Shown piece by piece: positions 25,667 through 38,496 of a stretch of DNA of 64,000 bases. Within the stretch, counting starts at the first letter, position 1, and the number at the start of each line of letters is the position of its first letter. The notes beneath the pieces were generated by a model. It was not told the origin of the DNA and made no database searches. It saw only the letters and a program-made list of their open reading frames with translations. Both the position numbers and the translations under genes were made by a program. Origin of the DNA: Hydrogenophaga sp. PAMC20947 (GTDB lineage Bacteria; Pseudomonadota; Gammaproteobacteria; Burkholderiales; Burkholderiaceae_C); assembly GCF_004795855.1 (NCBI RefSeq), contig NZ_CP039252.1:930001-994000 (forward strand). The letters are read 5' to 3'.

Positions 25667-26968
25667 GTGCCTGATGCTTTTCAAGGCGAAAACCCCGCAG
25701 GACAGCGCTTGATCTGGGCGGTTGGGCCGCTCATGCGTGCCATTGCAGACACGTTGTCTGCCCGGTTCAACCCGGTGGCCGTCCGCGGCGAAATATCGGG
25801 ATTTTCCCGTGCGGCCAGTGGCCACTGCTACTTTTCCTTAAAAGACGAGGCCGGGCAGATCCGCTGTGCCATGTTTCGCCGCAGCGCAGACCAGCTGAAC
25901 TTCGCGCCCCGGGACGGGCAGGTGGTTGAAGCCCATGGGAAACTGGATGTTTACGGGCCGCGGGGTGACTTGCAGCTGATCGTGGAGGCGCTGAAGCCCG
26001 CCGGGCAAGGCAATCTGTTTGAGCAGTTTCTCCGTTTGAAGGCGAAACTGGAAGCTGAGGGGTTGTTTGACAACGCCCGAAAGCGGGGGGTGCCGTCACA
26101 ACCCCGCAGCATTGGTGTGGTGACTTCGCTGGGGGCGGCCGCCTTGCGGGACGTTGTCACAGCGTTGCGCCGCCGTGTGCCTCACATCCCGGTGGTGATC
26201 TACCCAGCGGCCGTACAGGGCTCGCAGGCACCCGCCGAGCTGTGCGCAGCCCTGCGCAAGGCCTACCAGCGGCATGCAGCCAAGGGTGAGGCCGAAGTCT
26301 TGCTGCTGGTGCGCGGCGGGGGCTCGCTGGAAGACCTGTGGTCGTTCAACGACGAAGGGTTGGTGCGTTGCCTGGCTGAAGCGCCGATGCCGGTGGTCTG
26401 CGGCGTGGGTCACGAAACGGACTTCACATTGGCCGATTTTGTGGCCGATTTGCGCGCGCCCACGCCGACCGCTGCGGCCGAGATGTGTGCCCCGGCACGC
26501 GAGGTTCGGCTTGGGGAGCTGGCGTATTTCCAGGAGCGCCTGACCGATGCCGTCTGGAGCAGCATGGATCAGCGTGCGCAGCGCCTGGACCGTTTGGCCC
26601 ACCGAATGGGGCGGCCTTCAACCCGGTTGCACGATAGCCGGCAAAGCTTGTTGTCGCTGCAGCACCGGCTCCAGCGGGGCCTTGCTCTGACCGTTCAGGC
26701 TCAGCACAATGCGTTGCAGCGGCTGGACGGCCAGTTGCCACGCGCCGCACAGCAGTGGGTTGAGCTTCAGCATCACAGGCTAGAGCACGCGCAAGCCCGC
26801 CTGTCATCCCTCGATCCGCAGCGGGTTCTGGAGCGCGGATATGCCTTGCTGACAGACTCTAGTGGCGAAGCCATCACGCAGGCAGGGCAGGCCCTGGCAG
26901 GTCAGCAGGTCCAGGCTCGATTGGCGGACGGATCCCTGGATCTGCGGGTTGAAACCGTTTCGGAATAA
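25667..26968 (+). CDS. xseA: Exodeoxyribonuclease VII large subunit
   Basis: A 433-residue subunit of the single-strand exonuclease. The N-terminal OB fold ('PVAVRGEISGFSRAASGHCYFSLKDE') precedes the catalytic domain with 'GVVTSLGAAALRDVVTALRRR', 'RGGGSLEDLWSFNDE' and 'CGVGHETDFTLADFVADLRAPTPTAAAE'. A coiled-coil region follows and the end 'QRVLERGYALL' is typical. I prefer GTG 25667, with GGAG six bases upstream; the frame is open 25 codons further up. xseB is not in the window. Confidence 0.95.
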   Translation: MPDAFQGENPAGQRLIWAVGPLMRAIADTLSARFNPVAVRGEISGFSRAASGHCYFSLKDEAGQIRCAMFRRSADQLNFAPRDGQVVEAHGKLDVYGPRGDLQLIVEALKPAGQGNLFEQFLRLKAKLEAEGLFDNARKRGVPSQPRSIGVVTSLGAAALRDVVTALRRRVPHIPVVIYPAAVQGSQAPAELCAALRKAYQRHAAKGEAEVLLLVRGGGSLEDLWSFNDEGLVRCLAEAPMPVVCGVGHETDFTLADFVADLRAPTPTAAAEMCAPAREVRLGELAYFQERLTDAVWSSMDQRAQRLDRLAHRMGRPSTRLHDSRQSLLSLQHRLQRGLALTVQAQHNALQRLDGQLPRAAQQWVELQHHRLEHAQARLSSLDPQRVLERGYALLTDSSGEAITQAGQALAGQQVQARLADGSLDLRVETVSE

Positions 26969-27070
26969 AAACCTTGGTCACATTGACGGCATGGTCGATG
27001 CCTACAATGTCTGGTGCTTTGCTTGATTGCCAAGCCCAATACGTCCCACACACACAGAAAGAGGAATCCC

Positions 27071-27652
27071 ATGGAACATACCTTGCCCGTTTTGCCCTAT
27101 GCCATCGACGCGCTGGCACCTCACTATTCCCAGGAGACGCTGGAATTCCACCATGGCAAGCACCACAACGCCTATGTGGTCAACCTGAACAACCTGCAAA
27201 AAGGGACCGAGTTTGAAGCGATGGACCTGGAGTCCATCGTGAAGAAGGCCAGCGGCGGTGTTTACAACAACGCGGCCCAGATCTGGAACCACACCTTCTT
27301 CTGGAGCTGCATGAAGCCCAATGGCGGCGGCGAGCCCTCAGGCGCGCTGGCCGCGGCGATCACCGCCAAGTTCGGCAGCTACGCAGCATTCAAGGAAGCT
27401 TTCGTCAAGAGCGCCGTGGGCAACTTCGGCTCGGGTTGGACCTGGCTGGTGAAAAAGGCCGATGGTTCGGTCGATATCGTCAACATGGGCGCTGCCGGCA
27501 CCCCGTTGACCACGGGCGACAAGGCTTTGCTGACCGTGGACGTGTGGGAGCACGCCTACTACATCGACTACCGAAATGCCCGTCCAAAGTTTGTTGAAAC
27601 CTACCTCGACAAGTTGGTCAACTGGTCGTTTGCTGAAGCCAATTTCGCTTAA
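27071..27652 (+). CDS. sodB: Superoxide dismutase, iron type
   Basis: A 193-residue cytoplasmic Fe-SOD. Metal ligands are in '[13 protein letters not shown]' (His), 'NHTFFW' (His) and '[18 protein letters not shown]' (Asp, His). The '[13 protein letters not shown]' sequence with Gln and the 'GSGWTWLV' motif favour iron over manganese. The gene is monocistronic between xseA and a terminator, with GAGGAAT before the ATG. Confidence 0.96.
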   Translation: MEHTLPVLPYAIDALAPHYSQETLEFHHGKHHNAYVVNLNNLQKGTEFEAMDLESIVKKASGGVYNNAAQIWNHTFFWSCMKPNGGGEPSGALAAAITAKFGSYAAFKEAFVKSAVGNFGSGWTWLVKKADGSVDIVNMGAAGTPLTTGDKALLTVDVWEHAYYIDYRNARPKFVETYLDKLVNWSFAEANFA

Positions 27653-27673
27653 GCCATCGTGACGGTTTGAATG

Positions 27674-27706
27674 AAAGCCCGACGGCCTGGCCCTCGGGCT
27701 TTTTTC
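27674..27706 (+). terminator. Rho-independent terminator after sodB
   Basis: Stem AGCCCGA/TCGGGCT around an 11-base loop, followed by T6, about 20 bases after the sodB stop. Confidence 0.8.
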
Positions 27707-27939
27707 ATGGGGAAATTGCACGGCGCCCCCGGCCCAGGAATGCTCACCTCCCCTGGTCGACCGGTGTGAGCATCAAAAAAACAGCCGCTATTTTTCGAAA
27801 ACTTTCACGATGTGAGATATCACTTCAAAAAATGAAGTTGAGGTCAGTGCATTGAAAGCAAAATCTTGGACTATCCGCATGTTCTGCTGACGGCACAACC
27901 GGACAGCGGGGTCCCGATAACGATTCACGGAGCAAATTC

Positions 27940-30177
27940 ATGAGCCAAAAGCAACCCACCATCATTTACACGCTGACCGACGAGGCACCCTTGCTCGCGA
28001 CCCGCGCTTTTCTGCCCATCCTCCAGGCCTTCGCTGCGCCGGCTGGCATCAACGTCGAGACCAGCGATATTTCGGTGGCGGCGCGCATCTTGGGGGCCTT
28101 CCCCGAGTGCCTGACTGAAGAACAGCGTGTCACCGACAACCTCGCCGCGCTGGGCAAGCTCACCTTGCAGGCCGATGCCAACATCATCAAGCTGCCGAAC
28201 ATCAGCGCCTCGGTGTCGCAGCTGATCAGTGCAATCAAGGAACTGCAGAGCAAGGGCTATGCCTTGCCCGACTACCCCGAATCGCCCAAGACGGAAGAAG
28301 AAAAAGCGCTCCGTGCGCGCTATTCCAAATGCACCGGTAGCGCGGTGAATCCAGTGCTGCGTGAAGGCAACTCAGATCGCCGTGCGCCACGCGCAGTGAA
28401 AGAATATGCCCGCAAGAATCCGCATTCCATGGCGGACTGGAGCCAGGCCTCGCGCACCCATGTGTCCCACATGCACGGCGGCGATTTCTACCATGGCGAA
28501 AAATCCATAACGCTCGACAAGGCGCGCGACGTCAAGATGGAACTGATCACCAAGAGTGGCAAAGCCATTGTGCTCAAGGAAAAGGTGTCGCTGCAGGACC
28601 GCGAAGTCATTGACAGCATGTACATGAGCAAGAAGGCCTTGCTGGAGTTCTACGAAAAGGAAATTCAGGACGCGTACAAGACGGGCGTGATGTTCTCGCT
28701 GCACGTCAAGGCCACCATGATGAAGGTGTCGCACCCCATCGTTTTTGGCCACTGCGTGCGTATTTTTTACAAGGATGCCTTTGAGAAGCACGCCAAGCTG
28801 TTTGAACAGCTGGGTGTGAACGTCAACAACGGCATGGTCAACCTCTACGACAAGCTGGCTACGCTGCCCCAGTCGCAGCGCGAAGAGGTGATTGCCGATC
28901 TGCACGCCTGCCACGAAGGCCGCCCCGAGCTGGCCATGGTGGACTCGGCCAAGGGCATTACCAACTTCCATTCGCCCAACGACGTGATCGTCGACGCTTC
29001 CATGCCCGCCATGATCCGCAACGGCGGCAAGATGTGGGGTGCCGATGGCCGCCTGAAGGACGTCAAGGCTGTGATGCCGGAATCGACCTTTGCCCGTATC
29101 TATCAGGAGATCATCAACTTCTGCAAATGGCATGGCAATTTCGATCCCAAGACCATGGGCACCGTGCCCAACGTGGGACTGATGGCGCAGCAAGCCGAAG
29201 AATACGGTTCGCACGACAAGACCTTTGAAATGGCAGAAGACGGTGTGGCCAACATCACCGACATCGCCACTGGCGAAGTCTTGTTGAGTCAAGACGTGGA
29301 AGTGGGCGATATCTGGCGCATGTGCCAGGTGAAAGACGCTGCCATTCGCGACTGGGTGAAGCTGGCAGTGACCCGTGCACGCAATTCCGGCATGCCCGTG
29401 GTGTTCTGGCTGGATGCTTACCGCCCGCACGAAGCCCAGCTCATCACCAAGGTCAAGATGTACTTGCACGAGCACAACACCCTGGGTCTGGACATCCAGA
29501 TCATGAGCCAGGTGCGTGCCATGCGCTATACGCTGGAGCGCGTGGTGCGCGGTCTGGACACCATCAGTGCAACAGGCAACATCCTGCGCGATTACCTGAC
29601 CGACTTGTTCCCCATCATGGAGCTGGGCACCAGCGCCAAGATGCTGTCCATCGTGCCCTTGATGGCGGGTGGCGGCATGTACGAAACGGGTGCCGGCGGC
29701 TCTGCGCCCAAGCATGTGCAGCAGCTGGTAGAGGAAAACCACCTGCGCTGGGATTCGCTGGGTGAATTCCTGGCGCTGGCGGCTTCGCTGGAAGATCTGA
29801 GTGTGAAAACCGGCAACACCCAGGCCAAGATCCTCGCGCAGACATTGGATTCAGCGACAGGCAAGCTGCTGGACAACAACAAGAACCCTTCACCCAAGAC
29901 GGGGCAACTCGACAACCGCGGCAGCCAGTTTTATCTGGCCCTTTACTGGGCGCAGGCGCTGGCGGCCCAGACCGATGACGCTGCGTTGGCCAAGCAATAT
30001 GCGCCACTGGCCAAACAGCTGACCGACAACGAGAAGGTCATCGTGGACGAGCTGGCTTCGGTGCAGGGCCATGCGGTGGATATTGGTGGGTATTACCAGC
30101 CCGATCTTGCCAAGCTGGATGCGATCATGCGCCCCAGCAAAACCCTGAACGGGGTTCTGGCGGCGGTCAAGGCCTGA
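27940..30177 (+). CDS. icd2: NADP-dependent isocitrate dehydrogenase, monomeric type
   Basis: A 745-residue monomeric IDH (about 80 kDa), oxidatively decarboxylating isocitrate to 2-oxoglutarate with NADP. The start '[20 protein letters not shown]' and segments '[21 protein letters not shown]', '[20 protein letters not shown]' and '[15 protein letters not shown]' are diagnostic and share no close similarity with the dimeric enzyme. CGGAGC precedes the ATG. A second, dimeric ICDH is encoded 600 bases downstream. Monomeric IDH lacks the AceK-phosphorylated Ser loop, so the two enzymes probably respond differently to glyoxylate-shunt control. Confidence 0.96.
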   Translation: MSQKQPTIIYTLTDEAPLLATRAFLPILQAFAAPAGINVETSDISVAARILGAFPECLTEEQRVTDNLAALGKLTLQADANIIKLPNISASVSQLISAIKELQSKGYALPDYPESPKTEEEKALRARYSKCTGSAVNPVLREGNSDRRAPRAVKEYARKNPHSMADWSQASRTHVSHMHGGDFYHGEKSITLDKARDVKMELITKSGKAIVLKEKVSLQDREVIDSMYMSKKALLEFYEKEIQDAYKTGVMFSLHVKATMMKVSHPIVFGHCVRIFYKDAFEKHAKLFEQLGVNVNNGMVNLYDKLATLPQSQREEVIADLHACHEGRPELAMVDSAKGITNFHSPNDVIVDASMPAMIRNGGKMWGADGRLKDVKAVMPESTFARIYQEIINFCKWHGNFDPKTMGTVPNVGLMAQQAEEYGSHDKTFEMAEDGVANITDIATGEVLLSQDVEVGDIWRMCQVKDAAIRDWVKLAVTRARNSGMPVVFWLDAYRPHEAQLITKVKMYLHEHNTLGLDIQIMSQVRAMRYTLERVVRGLDTISATGNILRDYLTDLFPIMELGTSAKMLSIVPLMAGGGMYETGAGGSAPKHVQQLVEENHLRWDSLGEFLALAASLEDLSVKTGNTQAKILAQTLDSATGKLLDNNKNPSPKTGQLDNRGSQFYLALYWAQALAAQTDDAALAKQYAPLAKQLTDNEKVIVDELASVQGHAVDIGGYYQPDLAKLDAIMRPSKTLNGVLAAVKA

Positions 30178-30198
30178 TCGAACCGGCGTTCGCAGCTG

Positions 30199-30230
30199 AA
30201 GGCGGTGCAGTGATGCACCGCCTTTCTCTA
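30199..30230. terminator. Bidirectional hairpin between the monomeric IDH and DUF192 genes
   Basis: A perfect 11-bp stem AAGGCGGTGCA/TGCACCGCCTT with a 4-base loop and a short T-rich tail, between convergent stop codons. Confidence 0.75.
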
Positions 30231-30677
30231 TTTGCGTGCCTGGAATCCGCCCAGCCGGCTGCCCGCAGCCATCCCCCGTTTGGCGAACCAGCCCTGGTTC
30301 ATCTCCAGCACGAAGCGCACAGGCTCTGTCGAGCAGTGGGAGTCGGTGGTCTGGGGTTTCATGTCCACCAGATTCACGATGCGGCCGTCTTCGGCCACAA
30401 AGGCTGCGGTCAAGGGCAGCAAGGTGTTTTTCATCCAGAAACACTGGGTGGCTGGCTGCTCGAAAACAAACAGCATGCCCTCCTGAGTGGGCATGTTTTC
30501 CCGGTGCATCAAGCCAATCTGGCGTTGCTCAGGGGTCTGGGCGACCTGCGCGTCGATCAGGTGCATCCCGGCCGTGAGCTTCACGCGCGGCAAGCCTGAT
30601 TGGGGTTGTTCCTGGCTCATTGCAGAGCCCACGCAGGTCAGGAGAAGTGCGGCAAGAAGCGGGCGCAGGCAGTTCAT
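30228..30677 (-). CDS. DUF192 family secreted protein
   Basis: A 149-residue protein with a signal peptide ('MNCLRPLLAALLLTCVGSAMSQ') followed by a DUF192 domain of about 110 residues. It has the family landmarks 'EQRQIGLMHRENMPTQEGMLFVFEQP', 'CFWMKNTLLPLTAAFV' and 'FVLEMNQGWFAKRGM'. Its function is unknown; it is probably periplasmic. It is opposite in strand to the two isocitrate dehydrogenase genes that flank it. Confidence 0.9.
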   Translation of the reverse strand: MNCLRPLLAALLLTCVGSAMSQEQPQSGLPRVKLTAGMHLIDAQVAQTPEQRQIGLMHRENMPTQEGMLFVFEQPATQCFWMKNTLLPLTAAFVAEDGRIVNLVDMKPQTTDSHCSTEPVRFVLEMNQGWFAKRGMAAGSRLGGFQARK

Positions 30678-30779
30678 GGTGAATAGGCAAGGGCTAGAAT
30701 GATTTGAATGACCCGCGAGACCTTAGAAAGTTGCGTGGGTTTGTACCTTCCATCGTATCGAAACCAGAGACAGGCTTCC

Positions 30780-32033
30780 ATGTACCAACACATCCAAGTG
30801 CCCGAAAAGGGGCAAAAGATCACCGTCAACGCCGACATGTCGCTCAATGTGCCCGATGAACCCATCGTGCCGTTCATCGAAGGTGATGGAACTGGCAAGG
30901 ACATCACGCCGGTGATGCTCAAGGTGGTGGATGCTGCCGTGGCCAAAGCCTATGGAGGCCAGAAGAAAATTCACTGGATGGAGGTGTACGCGGGCGAGAA
31001 ATCAACGCAAGTCTATGGCCCTGATGTCTGGCTCCCTGAAGAAACCCTGGCCGCTTTGCGGGAGTTTGTGGTGTCGATCAAGGGCCCCTTGACCACGCCA
31101 GTGGGCGGCGGTATCCGCTCTTTGAATGTGGCGCTGCGTCAGGAGCTCGATCTTTACGTTTGCCTGCGCCCGGTTCAGTATTTCAAGGGCGTGCCATCGC
31201 CGGTGAAAGAACCCCAAAAAGTCGACATGGTGATCTTCCGCGAGAACTCGGAAGACATTTACGCCGGCATTGAGTACGAGGCCGAGTCCGACAAGGCCAA
31301 AAAGCTCATCAAGTTTCTGCAAGACGAGATGGGCGTCACCAAGATCCGTTTCCCCAACACCTCGGGTATTGGCATCAAGCCTGTGAGCCGCGAAGGCACA
31401 GAACGCCTGGTCCGCAAAGCCATCCAGTACGCCATCGACAACGACAAACCCAGTGTGACCATCGTGCACAAGGGCAACATCATGAAGTACACCGAAGGTG
31501 GCTTCCGCGACTGGGCCTATGGCCTGGCACAGAAGGAATTTGGTGCTCAACTGGTGGACGGCGGCCCCTGGTGCAAGTTCAAGAACCCCAAGACCGGCAA
31601 AGACATCACGGTCAAGGATGTCATCGCCGATGCTTTCTTGCAGCAAATTTTGTTGCGCCCCGCCGAATACTCGGTGGTCGCCACGCTGAACCTGAATGGC
31701 GACTACATCTCCGACGCATTGGCCGCTCAGGTCGGGGGCATTGGCATCGCACCGGGCGCCAACCTGTCGGACTCCGTGGCCTGTTTTGAAGCCACCCATG
31801 GCACAGCGCCCAAATACGCGGGCAAAGACTATGTGAATCCAGGCTCAGAAATTCTGTCGGCCGAGATGATGTTGCGTCACATGGGCTGGACGGCCGCGGC
31901 TGATCTGATCATCAGTTCGCTTGAAAAGGCCATCCTGTCCAAAAAAGTGACCTATGACTTTGCCCGCCTCATGGAGGGCGCAACCCAGGTCAGCTGCTCT
32001 GGCTTCGGCGAGGTCATGATCGATCAGATGTAA
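30780..32033 (+). CDS. icd: NADP-dependent isocitrate dehydrogenase, homodimeric type
   Basis: A 417-residue TCA-cycle enzyme. '[13 protein letters not shown]' is at the substrate/metal site. '[13 protein letters not shown]' contains the Ser (about residue 114) that AceK phosphorylates in E. coli. '[15 protein letters not shown]' and '[14 protein letters not shown]' form the NADP site. I chose ATG 30780; the frame is open 24 codons upstream but that part is not conserved. It lies beside the monomeric IDH gene, and clpS-clpA follow, as in pseudomonads. Confidence 0.96.
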   Translation: MYQHIQVPEKGQKITVNADMSLNVPDEPIVPFIEGDGTGKDITPVMLKVVDAAVAKAYGGQKKIHWMEVYAGEKSTQVYGPDVWLPEETLAALREFVVSIKGPLTTPVGGGIRSLNVALRQELDLYVCLRPVQYFKGVPSPVKEPQKVDMVIFRENSEDIYAGIEYEAESDKAKKLIKFLQDEMGVTKIRFPNTSGIGIKPVSREGTERLVRKAIQYAIDNDKPSVTIVHKGNIMKYTEGGFRDWAYGLAQKEFGAQLVDGGPWCKFKNPKTGKDITVKDVIADAFLQQILLRPAEYSVVATLNLNGDYISDALAAQVGGIGIAPGANLSDSVACFEATHGTAPKYAGKDYVNPGSEILSAEMMLRHMGWTAAADLIISSLEKAILSKKVTYDFARLMEGATQVSCSGFGEVMIDQM

Positions 32034-32065
32034 GGTGATGGGTGGCCCTTGCAGGCACCGCGCTG

Positions 32066-32097
32066 AAAGCCCCGAAGCCATTCGGGGCTTTTTTCTT
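32066..32097 (+). terminator. Rho-independent terminator after icd
   Basis: Stem AGCCCCGAA/TTCGGGGCT with a short loop followed by T6, about 35 bases after the icd stop. Confidence 0.85.
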
Positions 32098-32379
32098 GGG
32101 CAGTCCCCATTCGAGGGGTTTGGAAACACCATGGGCAGCCCCCGGACGCGATGGGCAGGGCAGACTGGGTACTGAGACACTGGCGGCGAAAGCTTTGTAA
32201 AGTGGAAAAACCTGCCAGAAACAGCCCAAATTAGGCGCTTGAGCCCGAGCGATAGCGCCACAATGGCACATGGCTCAGATCAATCTTGACCCAAACAGCG
32301 GGGCGACCGACCCCTTGTCGAGGCTTCCGTTTAGTCATTCGGCAGGCGAGGCTTTTGGCGGACCGCTAGAATCGATTTC

Positions 32380-32736
32380 ATGGCCACCCAGAAACCCAAA
32401 ACACCGGAGAACCCGGTTGCCCCACCCGGCACCGGCAGCGACGATGCAGTTGTGCTCGAGCGCCGGACCCAGCGCACCCAACCACCGCAGATGTTCCAGG
32501 TGGTGCTGCTCAACGACGACTTCACCCCCATGGAGTTCGTTGTTCATGTCATCCAGGAGTACTTCAGCAAGGACAGGGAAACAGCCACCCAGATCATGCT
32601 CAAGATTCACCTGGAGGGCAAAGGCATTTGTGGGGTCTATTCCCGCGATGTGGCCAGTACCAAAGTGGATCAGGTGTCGCAGGCCGCCCGTCAATCCGGG
32701 CATCCCCTGCAGTGTTTGAGTGAACCGGTTGAATAA
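32380..32736 (+). CDS. clpS: ATP-dependent Clp protease adaptor ClpS
   Basis: A 118-residue adaptor that binds N-degron substrates and hands them to ClpAP. After a disordered Pro-rich tail of about 35 residues, the core begins '[20 protein letters not shown]' (the NDD and Met that form the N-degron pocket) and includes '[16 protein letters not shown]'. It is directly upstream of clpA with about 90 bases between. Confidence 0.96.
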   Translation: MATQKPKTPENPVAPPGTGSDDAVVLERRTQRTQPPQMFQVVLLNDDFTPMEFVVHVIQEYFSKDRETATQIMLKIHLEGKGICGVYSRDVASTKVDQVSQAARQSGHPLQCLSEPVE

Positions 32737-32829
32737 ATCGGTATCCACCCCAATTGATGGTCTCTTCCGTCGAAAACCACCGACCTTCGTTCGCGTAGCA
32801 GAACTCTCACCAGCACAAAGGAAGTGTCC

Positions 32830-35175
<2,346 letters not shown>

Positions 35176-35192
35176 GGCCGCTCTTCAGCGCG

Positions 35193-35228
35193 AAAAAAGG
35201 CCCGGTGATTCACCGGGCTTTTTTTTTG
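35193..35228 (+). terminator. Rho-independent terminator after clpA
   Basis: A6 - GCCCGGTG / CACCGGGC - T9, a strong 8-bp stem 18 bases after the clpA stop. Confidence 0.9.
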
Positions 35229-35502
35229 TGGATTCACGCCCCGTTCGAAGGGGGCAGCGGGTGCGCCGGTCGCTGTTGTGGTTGGCTTCGCCATCGGGGA
35301 TGGGTTCAGCCGAGGGCATCATGCGCAAGGCACCGCCGTCATTTCCTCAACTGTTGACGCGCGCCGCCGCTCAGCCATCGGCGGGATCGTCGCTGCTGCC
35401 ACCGCTCAGTACCGCGGCCAGGGGGCATGGGCGTGCCGATTGGGTGTCAGTGCGGGGCGGTCAGTGTGTTGAAGCCAAAGGCATGGCAGTGCTCATTGGC
35501 TT
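35229..35502. other. Intergenic region between convergent clpA and DUF1499 genes
   Basis: About 270 bases without a gene I can support; the plus-strand frames here are short and of random composition. A short C4/G5 inverted repeat sits near 35238-35254, similar in style to the one at 38395-38415. Confidence 0.4.
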
Positions 35503-35985
35503 TTAAAGGGCAGCGTAGGCTGAGCGCAAGGCTTCGATCCGGTCGCGGTTGGCGCCGAAGTCATTTTGGCCGAGGCGGCTCGCGCTGCGCAGCTCGATCA
35601 CCTGACGCTCTGGATTGATCCAGAACTCCAGATCGTCTGTGAACTTCAACCAGTGTGTTTGTGCCTGGGCGCGAAGGTAGCCGGGGGTTTGTTCGACGAT
35701 GCTGACGCCGTCCATGCCTTGCAGGGCCTGGGTGAGTGCAGTCAGGCTGGCTTCGGAGCCGCCCGGCTTCAAGGGCAGCGGATCGATCTGGGCAAAACTT
35801 TGCTGGGCATGCCCGGGATACAGCGCGGCCTGGCTGGAGACGCAGTTGGGTGCGTTGGACAAGGCTTTCAAGCGGCCCTCGGTGACCCCCAAACCAGCGG
35901 GCACTTCACCACGAAGCCATCCCGCCTGACCGGCCACGAACACCAGCAGAGGCAAGGCCACAACCAACAAAAGAAACCACTTCAT
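35503..35985 (-). CDS. DUF1499 family protein
   Basis: A roughly 160-residue protein with an N-terminal hydrophobic segment ('FLLLVVALPLLVFVAGQAGWL') acting as signal or anchor, then a DUF1499 domain with 'APNCVSSQA' at its start and 'DDLEFWINPERQVIELRSASRLGQNDFGANRDRIEALR' at its end. The function of the family is unknown. ATG 35985 is preferred; ATG 36000 is an alternative. It follows the HerA-like gene with no gap, so they probably share a transcript. Confidence 0.87.
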   Translation of the reverse strand: MKWFLLLVVALPLLVFVAGQAGWLRGEVPAGLGVTEGRLKALSNAPNCVSSQAALYPGHAQQSFAQIDPLPLKPGGSEASLTALTQALQGMDGVSIVEQTPGYLRAQAQTHWLKFTDDLEFWINPERQVIELRSASRLGQNDFGANRDRIEALRSAYAAL

Positions 35986-36000
35986 GATCGTTCGCCCCAT

Positions 36001-37545
36001 TTATCGCTTCCCACCGAGCAAACCACCCAAAATCCCCCGAACCAACTGACGACCCAGACCGCTGGCGACGCTGCGTGCCGCTGTCTTGGCCATGGTCTGC
36101 ACCAACCCATCGTACTGACCACCCCTGGGGCCGGTCCGGCCGAACAACGCCTCGTTCACCATGCTACCGAAACCACCGCTGTCTTTGGCTTCTTCCTGCT
36201 TGGCGGCGCCTGGGATGCGGGGCGTTTTAGGCGCATCACGGGCTTCGGCCTCTGCCTGGGCCAGGTTGGCTTCGGTGCGGGTGTTAAAAATTTCGTAAGC
36301 ACTCTCGCGGTCAATGGTCTTTTCGTAGACGCCCGCCACCAGCGACTCCTTGAGCAAGGTTTGGCGCTGCGCTGCCGTGATAGGGCCGAGCTGGCTGCCG
36401 GGGGGCAGCACAAACACCCGCTCTGTTTCGCTGGGGCGCCCTTTGGCATCAAGGAAGCTGATCAGGGCCTCACCCACGGCCAGCTCGGTGATGGCGGCTT
36501 CGATATCCAGTCCCGCCTTGGGGCGCATCGTTTCCGCCGTGGCTTTGACCGCTTTCTGGTCCCGCGGTGTAAAAGCGCGCAGGGCATGCTGCACCCGATT
36601 GCCGAGCTGCCCCAGCACACTGTCAGGCACATCCAGGGGGTTTTGCGTCACGAAATAAACGCCCACGCCCTTGGAGCGCACCAAGCGGACGACCAGCTCA
36701 ATGCGCTCGATCAGGACCTTGGGTGCGTCGTTGAACAACAGGTGGGCCTCGTCGAAGAAGAACACCAGCTTGGGCTTGTCCGGATCGCCGATCTCGGGCA
36801 GCATTTCAAACAGCTCGGACAGCATCCACAGCAAAAACGTGGCGTAGAGGCGGGGCGCGTTCATCAGCTTGTCGGCGGTGAGGATGTTGATCACCCCTTT
36901 GCCACCCACGGTCTGCATGAAATCGCTGATGTTGAGCATGGGCTCGCCGAAGAACTGATCGCCCCCTTGCTGTTCGATCTGCATCAGGCCGCGCTGGATG
37001 GCGCCGATGCTGGCCGCACTGATGTTGCCGTATTCCGTGGTGAATTGTTTCGCGTTGTCGCCGGTGTGTTGCAAGATGGCCCGAAGGTCTTTCATATCCA
37101 GCAGCAGCAATCCGTTGTCGTCCGCAATCTTGAAGACCAGGTTGAGCACGCCCGACTGGGTGTCGTTCAAATCAAGCATGCGCGACAGCAACAAGGGTCC
37201 CATGTCGCTCACGGTGGCGCGCACCGGGTGCCCTTGTTCTCCAAACACATCCCACAAGGTGGTGGGGCAAGCCATCGGATCGGGCAGGGCGATGCCACGG
37301 TCTTTCAAAATGCCCGCGATCTTCTCGCCAAAGGCGCCCTTCTGGCTGATGCCGGTCAAATCACCTTTGACGTCCGCCATGAACACAGGAACGCCCAGGT
37401 TGGAGAACTGCTCGGCCAGCGCTTGCAGCGTCACAGTCTTGCCAGTGCCGGTGGCTCCGGTGATCAGACCGTGCCGGTTGGCCAGGCCTGGCATCAGGTG
37501 GCATTGGGTCTGAGCGTTCTGGGCGATGAGCATCGGTTCGGCCAT
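36001..37545 (-). CDS. HerA-like helicase/ATPase, DUF853 (YjgR) family
   Basis: A 514-residue ATPase. Walker A '[16 protein letters not shown]' is near residue 30, '[17 protein letters not shown]' and Walker B '[14 protein letters not shown]' follow, and '[32 protein letters not shown]' is a family signature. The C-terminus is Gly/Arg-rich ('[19 protein letters not shown]'). ATG 37545 has AAGG nine bases upstream; ATG 37554 is the alternative. YjgR-like proteins are widespread but their role is not established. Confidence 0.9.
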   Translation of the reverse strand: MAEPMLIAQNAQTQCHLMPGLANRHGLITGATGTGKTVTLQALAEQFSNLGVPVFMADVKGDLTGISQKGAFGEKIAGILKDRGIALPDPMACPTTLWDVFGEQGHPVRATVSDMGPLLLSRMLDLNDTQSGVLNLVFKIADDNGLLLLDMKDLRAILQHTGDNAKQFTTEYGNISAASIGAIQRGLMQIEQQGGDQFFGEPMLNISDFMQTVGGKGVINILTADKLMNAPRLYATFLLWMLSELFEMLPEIGDPDKPKLVFFFDEAHLLFNDAPKVLIERIELVVRLVRSKGVGVYFVTQNPLDVPDSVLGQLGNRVQHALRAFTPRDQKAVKATAETMRPKAGLDIEAAITELAVGEALISFLDAKGRPSETERVFVLPPGSQLGPITAAQRQTLLKESLVAGVYEKTIDRESAYEIFNTRTEANLAQAEAEARDAPKTPRIPGAAKQEEAKDSGGFGSMVNEALFGRTGPRGGQYDGLVQTMAKTAARSVASGLGRQLVRGILGGLLGGKR

Positions 37546-37645
37546 GTGGGGCATCCTTCAGGGGCGTTGTTCGGGGCGCGTTCGGGGGTAATCGTAAAAT
37601 CGCAGGTTATTAGACCAAATTCCGGTCAGTTAAAAGGATTCTCTC

Positions 37646-38365
37646 GTGGCTGGACACAGCAAATGGGCCAATATTCAACACCGCAAGGGCCGGCAGGATG
37701 AAAAGCGGGGCAAGATCTGGACGCGGGTGATCCGCGAGATCACTGTGGCCGCACGGACCGGTGGTGGTGATCCCGCCATGAACCCGCGGTTGCGGCTGGC
37801 CATCGAAAAAGCCAAATCGGCCAACATGCCGGCCGACCGCATCAAGTACAACGTTGACAAGGCTTCGGGCAATCTGGAGGGGCAGGCGCTCGAAGAGATC
37901 CGTTACGAGGGTTACGGCATCGCTGGCGCAGCGATCATCGTTGACACGATGACGGACAACAAGGTCAGGACCGTGGCCGAAGTGCGCCATGCCTTCAACA
38001 AATACGGCGGCAACCTGGGTACCGATGGTTCGGTGGCTTTCCAGTTCAAGCACTGTGGGCAGATCATTTTTGCCCCTGGTACCTCGGAAGAGCTGGTCAT
38101 GAATGTGGCCCTGGAAGCGGGCGCGGAAGATGTCATCAAGGGCGACGATGGCGCCATCGAGGTGCTGACCGCCGCGCCGGATATGGAAGCGGTGAAAGAG
38201 GCGCTGGAAGCCGCAGGGCTGATCGCAGAAGTGGCCGAGGTCACGATGCGCTCCGACAACACGATTGAGCTGTCTGGCGATGACGCAGAGCGCATGCAAA
38301 AACTGCTGGACGTGCTGGAAGACCTGGACGATGTTCAGGAGGTGTTTCACAACGCAAGTCTCTAG
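37646..38365 (+). CDS. yebC: YebC/PmpR family protein
   Basis: A 239-residue protein starting at GTG 37646 with the invariant '[22 protein letters not shown]'. Known family roles are transcription regulation (PmpR) and relief of ribosome stalling at polyproline in some members. '[25 protein letters not shown]' and '[19 protein letters not shown]' are typical. It starts the yebC-purD-hemF-nadD run. Confidence 0.95.
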   Translation: MAGHSKWANIQHRKGRQDEKRGKIWTRVIREITVAARTGGGDPAMNPRLRLAIEKAKSANMPADRIKYNVDKASGNLEGQALEEIRYEGYGIAGAAIIVDTMTDNKVRTVAEVRHAFNKYGGNLGTDGSVAFQFKHCGQIIFAPGTSEELVMNVALEAGAEDVIKGDDGAIEVLTAAPDMEAVKEALEAAGLIAEVAEVTMRSDNTIELSGDDAERMQKLLDVLEDLDDVQEVFHNASL

Positions 38366-38485
38366 ATTTGCCCACCCCTGCGCCGCGCTGTTCGCGTCAC
38401 CCCTCAAGGGGGTGCTGCTGGCAACTTGGGCTGGAACATTTCGCGCCCAATGGGGTCGGGTGGCTTGCCCGATGAAAATTTGATT
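38366..38485. repeat. Possible intergenic palindromic repeat between yebC and purD
   Basis: The segment 'CCCCTGCGCCGCGCTGTTCGCGTC' followed by 'CACCCCTCAAGGGGGTG' resembles short palindromic intergenic sequences that recur in Comamonadaceae genomes. The inverted part CACCC/GGGTG is visible. Only one good copy is in the window, so the repeat nature is from general knowledge, not shown here. Confidence 0.3.
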
Positions 38486-38496
38486 TGGAGATCGAT

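Noticed and set aside
28372..29742. A 456-codon frame antisense to the monomeric isocitrate dehydrogenase gene
   Set aside because: His-rich shadow frame with no start signal; the plus-strand gene is certain.
35566..37701. A 711-codon open frame antisense to the DUF1499 and HerA-like genes
   Set aside because: It crosses two real genes on the opposite strand, has a low-complexity composition and no recognisable domain.
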